From positions 296,981 to 360,980 of the forward strand of contig NZ_CADIJL010000004.1 in NCBI RefSeq assembly GCF_902859695.1: a stretch of DNA of 64,000 nucleotides, given 5' to 3'. Under the pieces are notes generated by a model. That model was given only the letters and a program-made list of their open reading frames with translations. It did no database searches and had not been told where the DNA came from. The number at the start of each line of letters is the position of its first letter. Positions within the stretch are counted from its first letter, which is position 1. Made by a program: the position numbers and the translations under genes. Below, piece after piece: positions 11,216-18,875 of the stretch. This DNA is from Achromobacter ruhlandii. Lineage in GTDB: Bacteria > Pseudomonadota > Gammaproteobacteria > Burkholderiales > Burkholderiaceae_B.

Positions 11216-12070
11216 ATGCAGCACAACGACTACATCCTGACCCTGTCCTGCCCCGACCGCACCGGCATCGTCTTCCGCGTCAGCGGCCTGTTGTTCGAAT
11301 CGGGTTGCAACATCCTCGATTCGCAGCAGTTCGGTGACGAGGAAACCGGCCGCTTTTTCCTGCGGGTGCACTTCGACCTGCCGGCCGGCGCGGCCCCGGA
11401 CGCGCTGCGCGCCCGGCTGGACGAGATGGCGGCCGAGTACGACATGGATTTGCAGCTGCATGACGCGCGCCGCAAGGAACGCCTGCTGATCATGGTCAGC
11501 AAGCAGGGCCACTGCCTGAACGACCTGCTGTTCCGCGTGCACAGCGGCCAGCTGCATGCCGAAGTGGCGGCCATCGTCTCGAACCACAACGACTACGCCA
11601 GCCTGGCGGCGTCCTACGGCATCCCGTTCCACCACCTGCCGGTCACGCCCGACACCAAGGCGGAACAGGAGCAACAGGTGCTGGCGCTGGTGGACCGCTA
11701 CGAGATCGACCTGGTGGTGCTGGCGCGCTACATGCAGATTCTGTCGGCCGACATGTGCCGCGCGCTCAATGGCCGCGCCATCAACATCCACCACAGCTTC
11801 CTGCCCAGCTTCAAGGGCGCCCGCCCATACCACCAGGCGCATGCGCGCGGCGTCAAGATCATCGGCGCCACCGCCCACTTCGTCACCTCGGACCTGGACG
11901 AAGGCCCGATCATCGACCAGGACATCGAGCGCGTCGACCACACCATGACGGCGCAGGACCTGACCCAGGTCGGCAGCGACATCGAGTCGCTGGTGCTGTC
12001 GCGCGCCGTGCGCAGCCACGTCGAGCACCGCATCCTGCTGAACCGCAACAAGACCGTGGTGTTCCGCTAG
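11216..12070 (+). CDS. purU: Formyltetrahydrofolate deformylase PurU
   Basis: This 284-residue protein begins with an ACT domain (YILTLSCPDRTGIVFRVSGL) that senses glycine and methionine in characterised PurU proteins. It is followed by a formyl-transferase-fold catalytic domain. The catalytic segment NIHHSFLPSFKGARPYHQA and the later SDLDEGPIIDQD supply the Asn-His-Asp set. The enzyme hydrolyses 10-formyl-THF to formate and THF, balancing one-carbon pools and feeding PurT-type purine synthesis. It is last in its unit. A strong hairpin with a T run lies 49 bases beyond the stop. Confidence 0.96.
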   Translation: MQHNDYILTLSCPDRTGIVFRVSGLLFESGCNILDSQQFGDEETGRFFLRVHFDLPAGAAPDALRARLDEMAAEYDMDLQLHDARRKERLLIMVSKQGHCLNDLLFRVHSGQLHAEVAAIVSNHNDYASLAASYGIPFHHLPVTPDTKAEQEQQVLALVDRYEIDLVVLARYMQILSADMCRALNGRAINIHHSFLPSFKGARPYHQAHARGVKIIGATAHFVTSDLDEGPIIDQDIERVDHTMTAQDLTQVGSDIESLVLSRAVRSHVEHRILLNRNKTVVFR

Positions 12071-12113
12071 CACGGCACCGGCGCCCGCATTCCTTGGCGG
12101 GGCCCCGCCCGCC

Positions 12114-13046
12114 TCATGAACGCCGGCCACCGTGCCGGCGTTTTGCTTGACCCGCCTCGGCCGCGGGAAACTGGCGCTCGACCAGCGCCAGCGCCTTTTC
12201 CTGCAGCGGCGAACGATCCTCGTCCGGCCAGATCACCTGGCTGACCGAGCGCGCCTCGTGCTCGAACGCGATGAACCGGGTGCCCGCCAGGCCGCTGCGC
12301 GACAGGCACGACGGCACGATCGACACGCCCAGCCCCTGCGACACCAGCGAGGCCACGCTGAGCCAGTGGCGCACCTCGTGCCGGACCACGGGCATGAAGC
12401 CCGCCGCCACGCACAGCGACAGCACGGTCTCGTAATAGCTGGGCGAAGCGGCGCGGGCGAAGAACACGAAATCGTCGCCGGCCAGGTCCGCCAACGCCAG
12501 CGAACGCCGCCCGGCCAGCGCATGGCTTTGCGGCAGGCACACCACGAAAGGTTCGGCCAGCAGGTCGCGCGCCGCCACGCCGGCCGGCACCGGGTTGGCG
12601 TGGATGAAGCCCAGGTCCTGCTCGCCGCGCCGCACCGCCTCGATCTGGTCGTGCGAATTCAATTCGGTCAGCACGTGTTCCACGTCCGGCAGTTCGGCCC
12701 GCATCGACGCCAGCAGCGCCGGCAGGCCGCGGTACAGCATCGAGCCCACGAAGCCGATGCGCAGCCGGCCGCGCAGGCCGGCGTCGACCCGCTGCACCAG
12801 CATGCGCACGTCCTCGGCCTGGCGCAGCAGCGTCAGGGCCTCGCGGTACAGCACCTGGCCGGCGGCGGTCAGTTCGACGTGGCGGCTGGTGCGCGCCAGC
12901 AGGCGCGCGCCGACGTTGTCCTCGAGCTGGCGGATGGCGTAGCTCAAGGGCGGCTGGGAAATGTGCAGGCGCGCGGCGGCGCGGCTGAAATGGCGCTCTT
13001 CGGCCACGGCGATGAAATAGCGCAGCAAGCGCGGATCCAGGTCCAT
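12114..13046 (-). CDS. LysR-family transcriptional regulator
   Basis: This 310-residue protein starts MDLDPRLLRYFIAVAEERHF at ATG 13046. The winged helix-turn-helix is FSRAAARLHISQPPLSYAIR, followed by LEDNVGARLLAR, the family dimerisation linker and a periplasmic-binding-fold effector domain (RLRIGFVGSMLYRGLP onward). It is divergent from the acyl-CoA dehydrogenase operon at 13188, with 141 bp between them, so it most likely controls that operon. Its sequence resembles the BenM/CatM-like and HcaR groups, but the inducer cannot be named. The C-terminus overlaps the purU terminator. Confidence 0.93.
   Translation of the reverse strand: MDLDPRLLRYFIAVAEERHFSRAAARLHISQPPLSYAIRQLEDNVGARLLARTSRHVELTAAGQVLYREALTLLRQAEDVRMLVQRVDAGLRGRLRIGFVGSMLYRGLPALLASMRAELPDVEHVLTELNSHDQIEAVRRGEQDLGFIHANPVPAGVAARDLLAEPFVVCLPQSHALAGRRSLALADLAGDDFVFFARAASPSYYETVLSLCVAAGFMPVVRHEVRHWLSVASLVSQGLGVSIVPSCLSRSGLAGTRFIAFEHEARSVSQVIWPDEDRSPLQEKALALVERQFPAAEAGQAKRRHGGRRS
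12119..12146 (+). terminator. Rho-independent terminator for purU, inside the 3' end of the convergent LysR gene
   Basis: AACGCCGGC and GCCGGCGTT pair as a 9-bp stem around a six-base loop, followed by TTGCTTG. It lies within the last codons of the opposite-strand LysR gene, so the same bases serve as coding sequence and terminator. Confidence 0.65.
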
Positions 13047-13187
13047 CGGTCTCCTCCCGGGGCGCGCCTGCCGGCGGCGCCCGAGATCCATATTTTTATT
13101 GGATAGGTCTACACCAAAACGGTATTTGTATAGATTAATCCATCATCGCACCATGCCGGAAACTCCCCTTTTGCGCAGGATGCCGCC
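13047..13187. promoter_or_regulatory. Divergent LysR / acyl-CoA dehydrogenase control region
   Basis: This 141-bp region contains a clear A/T-rich patch at about 13090-13142 within otherwise GC-rich DNA. GGAT at about 13101 and ATCC at about 13138 are the outer parts of a loose inverted pair, ATTGGAT ... ATTAATCCAT. LysR regulators typically bind such interrupted dyads. The exact operator is not resolved. Confidence 0.4.
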
Positions 13188-14897
13188 ATGGATACCCCCG
13201 CCCAGCCCCCCGTCGCCCCCGCCCACGCCGCCACGCCCGTCCCGGACGCGCGCGGCCTGAACCTGTTCCGCGCCGATCCGTACGCCGCGCCGCTGGCCCG
13301 ACGCTACCTGCCGGCCGCGCTGCACGCGCACCTGCTGCCGCACCTGGACCGCCTGGGCGGACTGGCCGGCGGCCTGATGGACGAGCTGGCGGCCACCGCC
13401 GACAAGCATCCCCCCACCCTGTCGGTGCGCAGCCGCGCCGGCGCCGACGAGTCGCGCATCGACAAGCATCCGGCCTATATCGAGCTGGAGCGCCTGGCCT
13501 ACAGCGAATTCGGCCTGGCGGCGCTGTCGCATCGCGGCGGCGTGCTGGGTTGGCCCGAACCGATGCCGGCCGCCGCCAAGTACGCGCTCAGCCATCTGTT
13601 CGTGCAGGCCGAGTTCGGCCTGTGCTGCCCGGTCAGCATGACCGACTCGCTGGCGCGCACGCTGCGCAAGTTCGGCGACCCGGCGCTGGTCGAGCGGGTG
13701 CTGCCGCAGGTCACCAGCCAGGACTTCGACGCCCTGCGCCAGGGCGCCATGTTCATGACCGAACAGGGCGCCGGCTCGGACGTCAGCGCCACCGAGGTCA
13801 CGGCCACGCGCCAGGACGACGGCAGCTGGCGCATCCACGGCGACAAGTGGTTCTGCTCCAATCCCGATGCCGGCTTCGCCATGGTGCTGGCGCGCAGCGA
13901 AAGCGAGCCCGGCCTGAAGGGCGTGTCGCTGTTCCTGCTGCCGCGCGACCTGGCCGACGGCACGCACAACCACTACCGCATCCTGCGCCTGAAGGACAAG
14001 CTCGGCACCCGCTCCATGGCCAGCGGCGAAATCCGGCTGGAAGGCGCGGTGGCGTGGCTGGTGGGCGAGCGCGGCAAGGGCTTCAAGCACATGGCCGACA
14101 TGATCAACAACTCGCGCCTGTCCAACGGCATGCGGGCGGCCGGCCTGATGCGCCGCGCCGTCACCGAGGCCACCTACGTCTCGCAGCACCGCCGCGCGTT
14201 CGGCAAACGCCTGATCGACATGCCGCTGATGCAGCGCCAGCTGGTGAAGATGACGGTATGGGCCGAACAGGCCCGCAGCGTCATGTTCCAGACCGCCCGC
14301 GCCCTGGCGGACGCCGACCAGGGCCAGGGCGACCCGGCGCTGGCGCGCATCCTGACGCCGCTGATCAAGTTCCGCGCCTGCCGCGATGCGCGCAAGGTCA
14401 CCGGCGACGCCATGGAAGTGCGCGGCGGCTGCGGCTACATCGAGGAATGGACCGAGCCGCGCCTGGTGCGCGACGCGCACCTGGGCTCGATCTGGGAAGG
14501 CACCAGCAACATCGTGGCGCTGGACGTGCTGCGAGCCATCAAGAAGGAAAGCTCGCTGCCCGCGCTGCGCCGCCATATCGACCAGTTGCTGGCCGACGGC
14601 CTGCCCTGCCCGCCCGCGCTCGCCGCCACCCAGGCCGATGCGCTGGAGCGGACCTATGCGCTGGCCGAACATGCCGCGCAGGGCGACCACGCCGAACTGG
14701 CGCGCCAGGCCGCCTCGCTGCTGTACCACGCGGTGTCGATGGCGGCGCTGCGCTGGGAAGCCGCTGGCGAGGGCCTGGCCAGCCGCGCGCTGCTGGCCGA
14801 CCAGGTGCTGCAGCACCGCCTGGCGCCGCGCGATCCCTACGCCATTCCCCCCGACGAAAGCGCCGCCTGCCGCGGCATCCTGCAACACGCGCTGTAG
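13188..14897 (+). CDS. Acyl-CoA dehydrogenase family protein, AidB-like
   Basis: At 569 residues it is longer than ordinary acyl-CoA dehydrogenases (~390) and matches the AidB-type branch. It has an extended N-terminus, the flavin-binding MTEQGAGSDVSATEV, the strand WRIHGDKWFCSN, the helix ending RGGCGYIEEWTEPRLVRDA, and SIWEGTSNIVALD. The last carries the Glu at the usual catalytic position (WEGT). The C-terminal ~110 residues form a further helical domain. E. coli AidB belongs to the alkylation response and binds DNA, but most relatives in catabolic operons are true dehydrogenases. Here it heads an operon with a Bug binding protein and a CoA transferase, so a catabolic role is more likely. 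Confidence 0.88.
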   Translation: MDTPAQPPVAPAHAATPVPDARGLNLFRADPYAAPLARRYLPAALHAHLLPHLDRLGGLAGGLMDELAATADKHPPTLSVRSRAGADESRIDKHPAYIELERLAYSEFGLAALSHRGGVLGWPEPMPAAAKYALSHLFVQAEFGLCCPVSMTDSLARTLRKFGDPALVERVLPQVTSQDFDALRQGAMFMTEQGAGSDVSATEVTATRQDDGSWRIHGDKWFCSNPDAGFAMVLARSESEPGLKGVSLFLLPRDLADGTHNHYRILRLKDKLGTRSMASGEIRLEGAVAWLVGERGKGFKHMADMINNSRLSNGMRAAGLMRRAVTEATYVSQHRRAFGKRLIDMPLMQRQLVKMTVWAEQARSVMFQTARALADADQGQGDPALARILTPLIKFRACRDARKVTGDAMEVRGGCGYIEEWTEPRLVRDAHLGSIWEGTSNIVALDVLRAIKKESSLPALRRHIDQLLADGLPCPPALAATQADALERTYALAEHAAQGDHAELARQAASLLYHAVSMAALRWEAAGEGLASRALLADQVLQHRLAPRDPYAIPPDESAACRGILQHAL

Positions 14898-14951
14898 CCT
14901 GGCGCCCCCGACGCCGGCGGCACAGCCGGCGCGCCCCCACTGGAGACAACC

Positions 14952-15932
14952 ATGAAACGCCTGTTCACCCCCCTGCTGCTGCTGGCGGCCGCCGCCATCG
15001 CCGCCGTCCCTCCCGCGCTGGCGGCCGACGCCTATCCGTCGCGCCCCGTCACGCTGGTGGTGCCGTTCCCGCCCGGCGGCCCGACCGACGCGCTGGCGCG
15101 CCGCCTGGCCGAAAAGCTCAAGCAGCCGCTGGGCCAGACCGTCATCGTCGAGAACCGCGCCGGCGCCGGCGGCAACATCGGTTCCGAATACGTGGCCGCC
15201 GCCAAGCCGGACGGCTACACCATCCTGTTCGGCACCTCGGGACCGCTGGCCATCAACGTCAGCCTGTACAAGAACCAGGGCTACAACCCCGAGACCAGCT
15301 TCGCGCCCATCATCCGCATCGGCCACTTGCCCAACATCCTGGTGGTGAACCCGTCGGTGCCCGCCAACAACGCGCAGGAACTGATCGCCTACGCCAAAAA
15401 GAACCCGGACAAGCTCAGCTATGCCTCGTCCGGCAACGGCGCGTCCTCGCACCTGGCCGGCATCCTGTTCAACCAGATGGCCGGCACCCGCATCATGCAC
15501 ATCCCGTACAAGGGCACCGGGCCGGCGCTCAACGACCTGCTGGGCGGCCAGGTGTCGATGTCGTTCACCGACATCCTGACCGCGCTGCCGTACATCAAGG
15601 CGGGCAAGCTGCGCGCCATCGGCCTGGCCAGCGCGCAACGCTCGGACGCGCTTCCCGACCTGCCGACGCTGTCCGAACAGGGCCTGTCGGGCTATGACGT
15701 CAGCGTGTTCTTCGGCATCGTCGCGCCCAAGGCCACGCCGCCCGAGACCGTGGCCAAACTGAACCAGGCATTCCAGGCCGCGCTGTCGGACCCCGCGATC
15801 GAACAGACCCTGCGCAGCCAGGGCATCGTGCGCGCCCAGGACCAGACGCCGCAGGGACTGTCCCGCTTCATCACGACCGAAGTGCCCAAGTGGCGCACCC
15901 TCATCAAGAGCGCCAACGTTTCCATCGACTGA
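14952..15932 (+). CDS. Bug/TctC-family periplasmic solute-binding protein (1 of 4)
   Basis: This 326-residue protein has a Sec signal peptide MKRLFTPLLLLAAAAIAAVP ending before ALAADAYP. The mature protein shows the family features: YPSRPVTLVVPFPPGGPTD, the NRAGAGGNIG loop, AKPDGYTILFGT, the SGNGASSHLAG stretch and PYKGTGPALNDLLGGQV. Bug proteins bind carboxylates and other small organic acids for tripartite tricarboxylate transporters. No tctA/tctB membrane genes lie nearby. It sits between an acyl-CoA dehydrogenase and a CoA transferase gene, suggesting that its ligand is the acid these enzymes degrade. Confidence 0.93.
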   Translation: MKRLFTPLLLLAAAAIAAVPPALAADAYPSRPVTLVVPFPPGGPTDALARRLAEKLKQPLGQTVIVENRAGAGGNIGSEYVAAAKPDGYTILFGTSGPLAINVSLYKNQGYNPETSFAPIIRIGHLPNILVVNPSVPANNAQELIAYAKKNPDKLSYASSGNGASSHLAGILFNQMAGTRIMHIPYKGTGPALNDLLGGQVSMSFTDILTALPYIKAGKLRAIGLASAQRSDALPDLPTLSEQGLSGYDVSVFFGIVAPKATPPETVAKLNQAFQAALSDPAIEQTLRSQGIVRAQDQTPQGLSRFITTEVPKWRTLIKSANVSID

Positions 15933-15945
15933 CCGCAGAGGCTCC

Positions 15946-17067
15946 ATGGCTCCCAAGCTTCCCGACGCCCGCGCCCTCGCCGGCTGCAAAGTGATCGACC
16001 TGTCGCGCGTGCTGGGCGGTCCTTATTGCACCCAGATCCTGGCCGACCACGGCGCCGATGTGCTCAAGATCGAGCCGCCCGGCGGCGACGAGACGCGCGG
16101 CTGGGGCCCGCCGTTCCTGGGGGATACGGCGTCGTACTTCGTCGGCGTCAACCGCAACAAGCGCGGCATGACGCTGGACCTGTCGCAGGCGGCCGGACAG
16201 GAACTGCTGCGCCACCTGCTGGCCGACGCCGACGTGCTGGTCGAGAACTTCAAGCCGGGCACGCTGGAGAAGTGGGGGCTGGGCTACGACACCTTGAAAG
16301 AACGCTTCCCGAGACTGATCCACTGCCGCGTCAGCGGCTTCGGCGCCGACGGCCCGCTGGGCGGCCTGCCGGGCTACGATGCCTGCGCGCAGGCCATGTG
16401 CGGACTGATGAGCGTGAACGGCGAGGCCGATGGCGACGCCACCCGCGTCGGCCTGCCGGTGGTGGACATGGTGACGGGCCTGAACGCGGCAGTGGCGATC
16501 CTGCTGGCGCTGAACGAACGCGTGCGCAGCGGCCTGGGGCAGTTCCTCGACATCACGCTGTACGACTGCGCGCTGTCGCTGCTGCATCCGCACGCGCCCA
16601 ATTACTTCTACAGCGGCAAGACGCCGGGCCGCAGCGGCAACGCGCATCCGAACATCGCGCCCTACGAAACCCTGCCCACGGCCAGCGGCCCGATCTTCCT
16701 GGCGGTCGGCAACAACCGTCAGTTCGCGCAGCTGGCGCAGGTGCTGGAGGCGCCGGCGCTGGCGACGGACCCGCGCTATGCCGCCAACGCCGACCGGCTG
16801 GCGCACCGCCAGGCCCTGCGCGACGACCTGTCCGCGCTGCTCGCGCAGCACGACGCCGCGGCGCTGGCGGACCGCCTGCTGCGCGCCGGCGTGCCAGCCG
16901 CGGCGGTGCAGACCGTGGACCAGGCGCTGGCCCATCCGCACACGAAGCATCGCGGCATGGTGCTGGAACAGGGCGACTACCGCGGCGTCGGTTCGCCGAT
17001 CAAGCTGTCGCGCACGCCCGCCACGCTGCGCCGCCTGCCGCCCGACCTGGCGCCGTCCCAGCCATAG
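15946..17067 (+). CDS. CaiB/BaiF family III CoA transferase (1 of 3)
   Basis: This 373-residue protein carries the family III landmarks: VIDLSRVLGGPYCTQILADH, KIEPPGGDETRGWGPPF, NRNKRGMTLDL, VENFKPGTLEKWGLGYD, and the catalytic-Asp region GLPVVDMVTGLNAA. These enzymes move CoA between carboxylic acids through a glutaryl-type aspartyl-CoA intermediate. In the operon it would activate the acid bound by the preceding Bug protein before oxidation by the acyl-CoA dehydrogenase. The start ATG at 15946 lies 13 bases after the Bug stop. The natural substrate is unknown. Confidence 0.92.
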   Translation: MAPKLPDARALAGCKVIDLSRVLGGPYCTQILADHGADVLKIEPPGGDETRGWGPPFLGDTASYFVGVNRNKRGMTLDLSQAAGQELLRHLLADADVLVENFKPGTLEKWGLGYDTLKERFPRLIHCRVSGFGADGPLGGLPGYDACAQAMCGLMSVNGEADGDATRVGLPVVDMVTGLNAAVAILLALNERVRSGLGQFLDITLYDCALSLLHPHAPNYFYSGKTPGRSGNAHPNIAPYETLPTASGPIFLAVGNNRQFAQLAQVLEAPALATDPRYAANADRLAHRQALRDDLSALLAQHDAAALADRLLRAGVPAAAVQTVDQALAHPHTKHRGMVLEQGDYRGVGSPIKLSRTPATLRRLPPDLAPSQP

Positions 17068-17388
17068 CGACCAGGGCAGCGCCCCCGCTCCGAGCGCCTT
17101 CCCGCCCGCCTCGCGCGGGCATTTTCATGCCCGCTCAAGCGGCAATCGCACCCGGGATTGCCGCCTTTCCCTACACGCGCTTGCATGTCTTGCATGCACA
17201 GACAATTCGTTGCATGACTGTTGCACTGCCGCGCGCGCGGCCGATTTAGACTTTTCCCCATCACACCGGCCCGCCCCTCCCGGCGGGCTCCGGGGGAGCG
17301 ACGCGCGGCGACATCCGCGCAGCATGCCCGCTCCCTCGACGTTGCCCTGGCGCGACTCCCCCATCGAACGAGAACAAGGAGAAAGACT
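17068..17388 (+). promoter_or_regulatory. Leader region of the amino-acid permease with repeated TTGCATG boxes
   Basis: This 321-bp gap contains no gene. A hairpin GCGGGCAT-TTTC-ATGCCCGC at 17115-17134 lies downstream of the CoA transferase, without a trailing T run. Three direct copies of TTGCATG (17181, 17190, 17210) and a related TTGCACT (17221) follow. They look like a regulator site or repeated -35-like boxes. AAGGAG at about 17377 is a good Shine-Dalgarno for the permease start. Confidence 0.45.
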
Positions 17389-18792
17389 ATGGCCACGAAC
17401 GCCTCCAGCGGCGAGCCGCAACAGAACGCCCCGCTCAAGCGGGTGATGGGCCCCAAGCTGCTGCTGCTTTTCATCGTCGGCGACATCCTGGGCACGGGCG
17501 TCTACGCCCTGACCGGACAGGTCGCCAAGGAAGTCGGCGGCGCGGCCTGGCTGCCGTTCCTGGTGGCCTTCGGCGTGGCGCTGCTGACCGCGCTGTCGTA
17601 CCTGGAACTGGTCACCAAGTACCCGAAAGCGGCGGGCGCCGCGCTTTACGTGCACAAGGCGTTCGGCGTGCATTTCCTGACCTTCATCGTCTGCTTCACC
17701 GTGATGTGCTCGGGCCTGACCTCGGCCGCGACGGCGTCGCAGGCTTTCGCGGCCAACCTGTTCGCGGCCTTCGGCATCGAGGCCAGCAAGGCGTGGATCA
17801 CCATGGGCGCGCTGGGCTTCATGGCGCTGGTGATGCTGGTGAACCTGCGCGGCGCGTCCGAAAGCGTGCGCGCCAATGTGGTCCTGACGCTGATCGAACT
17901 GTCGGGCCTGCTGATGGTCATTCTGCTGGGCTTCTACGCCATGTCGGAAGGCCAGGCCGATTTCTCGCGCGTCATCGCTTTCGACACACCGGAAGACAAG
18001 AGCGTGTTCCTGGCCGTCACCTCGGCCACGGCGCTGGCGTTCTTCGCCATGGTCGGCTTCGAGGACTCCGTCAACATGGCCGAGGAAACGCACAACCCCA
18101 GCCGCATCTTCCCCAAGGTGATGCTGACCGGATTGGGCCTGACGGCGGTGATCTACGTGCTGGTGTCGATCTGCGCGGTGGCGCTGGTGCCGGTGGGCGA
18201 ACTGGCCAGCAGCAGCACGCCGCTGGTGCTGGTGGTCAAGCGCGCCGCGCCTGGCCTGCCGGTGGAATACATCATGCCGGTGATCTCGATGTTCGCCGTG
18301 GCCAACTCGGCCCTGATCAACATGATGATGGCCAGCCGCCTGCTGTACGGCATGTCGCGCCAGGGCGTGCTGCCGGCCTTCCTGGCGCACGTGCATCGCC
18401 GCAACCAGACCCCGTGGACGGCCATCCTGTTCACCACCGCGCTGGCCTTCGGCCTGATCATCCTGGTGGCGCTGGCCGATTCCGAGGCCATCCGCGCCCT
18501 GGGCGGCACCACGGCGCTGCTGCTATTGGGCGTGTTCGCCTTCGTCAACGTGGCGGTGCTGGTGCTGCGCCGTGACCAGGTCAAGCACGAGCATTTCCGC
18601 ATCAACCGCATCGTGCCGTGGCTGGGCGCGGCCGCCTGCCTGTTCCTGGTCACGCCGCTGACCGGGCGCGACCTGATCCAGTACCAGGTGGCGGGCTGGC
18701 TGCTGTTGCTGGGCGTGGCAATGTGGGGCGTGACCTACCTGGCGCGCAGCCGCGAGGACAAGATGCGGCTGGATCCGTCGGCGCTGGAATGA
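17389..18792 (+). CDS. APC-superfamily amino-acid permease
   Basis: This 467-residue inner-membrane protein has about 12-13 hydrophobic segments. The first segment holds LLLFIVGDILGTGVYALTG, equivalent to the substrate-backbone-binding GxG kink of APC carriers. AFFAMVGFEDSVNMAEET in the middle matches the consensus amphipathic region of this family. ATG 17389 was chosen because AAGGAG stands 8 bases upstream. It probably imports an amino acid or polyamine by proton symport; the substrate is not deducible. It is convergent with the gamma-glutamyltransferase gene, and a long GC hairpin separates them. Confidence 0.9.
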   Translation: MATNASSGEPQQNAPLKRVMGPKLLLLFIVGDILGTGVYALTGQVAKEVGGAAWLPFLVAFGVALLTALSYLELVTKYPKAAGAALYVHKAFGVHFLTFIVCFTVMCSGLTSAATASQAFAANLFAAFGIEASKAWITMGALGFMALVMLVNLRGASESVRANVVLTLIELSGLLMVILLGFYAMSEGQADFSRVIAFDTPEDKSVFLAVTSATALAFFAMVGFEDSVNMAEETHNPSRIFPKVMLTGLGLTAVIYVLVSICAVALVPVGELASSSTPLVLVVKRAAPGLPVEYIMPVISMFAVANSALINMMMASRLLYGMSRQGVLPAFLAHVHRRNQTPWTAILFTTALAFGLIILVALADSEAIRALGGTTALLLLGVFAFVNVAVLVLRRDQVKHEHFRINRIVPWLGAAACLFLVTPLTGRDLIQYQVAGWLLLLGVAMWGVTYLARSREDKMRLDPSALE

Positions 18793-18800
18793 ACCGTTGC

Positions 18801-18829
18801 GCCCGGCCCCGCCGCTCGCGGGGCCGGGC
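18801..18829. terminator. GC hairpin between convergent permease and ggt genes
   Basis: GCCCGGCCCCGC-CGCTC-GCGGGGCCGGGC is a perfect 12-bp stem with a five-base loop, placed 8 bases after the permease stop. There is no T run on either side. It could slow polymerase from both directions or stabilise mRNA ends. Confidence 0.45.
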
Positions 18830-18875
18830 GGCCAGCGTTTCGGAAGCCGGGCGGCAGGCCCCGCAATGAAAAGCT

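Noticed and set aside
13143..15989. A 948-codon minus-strand open frame opposite the acyl-CoA dehydrogenase and Bug genes
   Set aside because: It is Arg/Gln/His/Gly-rich without motifs, and arises because high-GC genes rarely contain stops in the antisense frame. Both plus-strand genes are clear family members.
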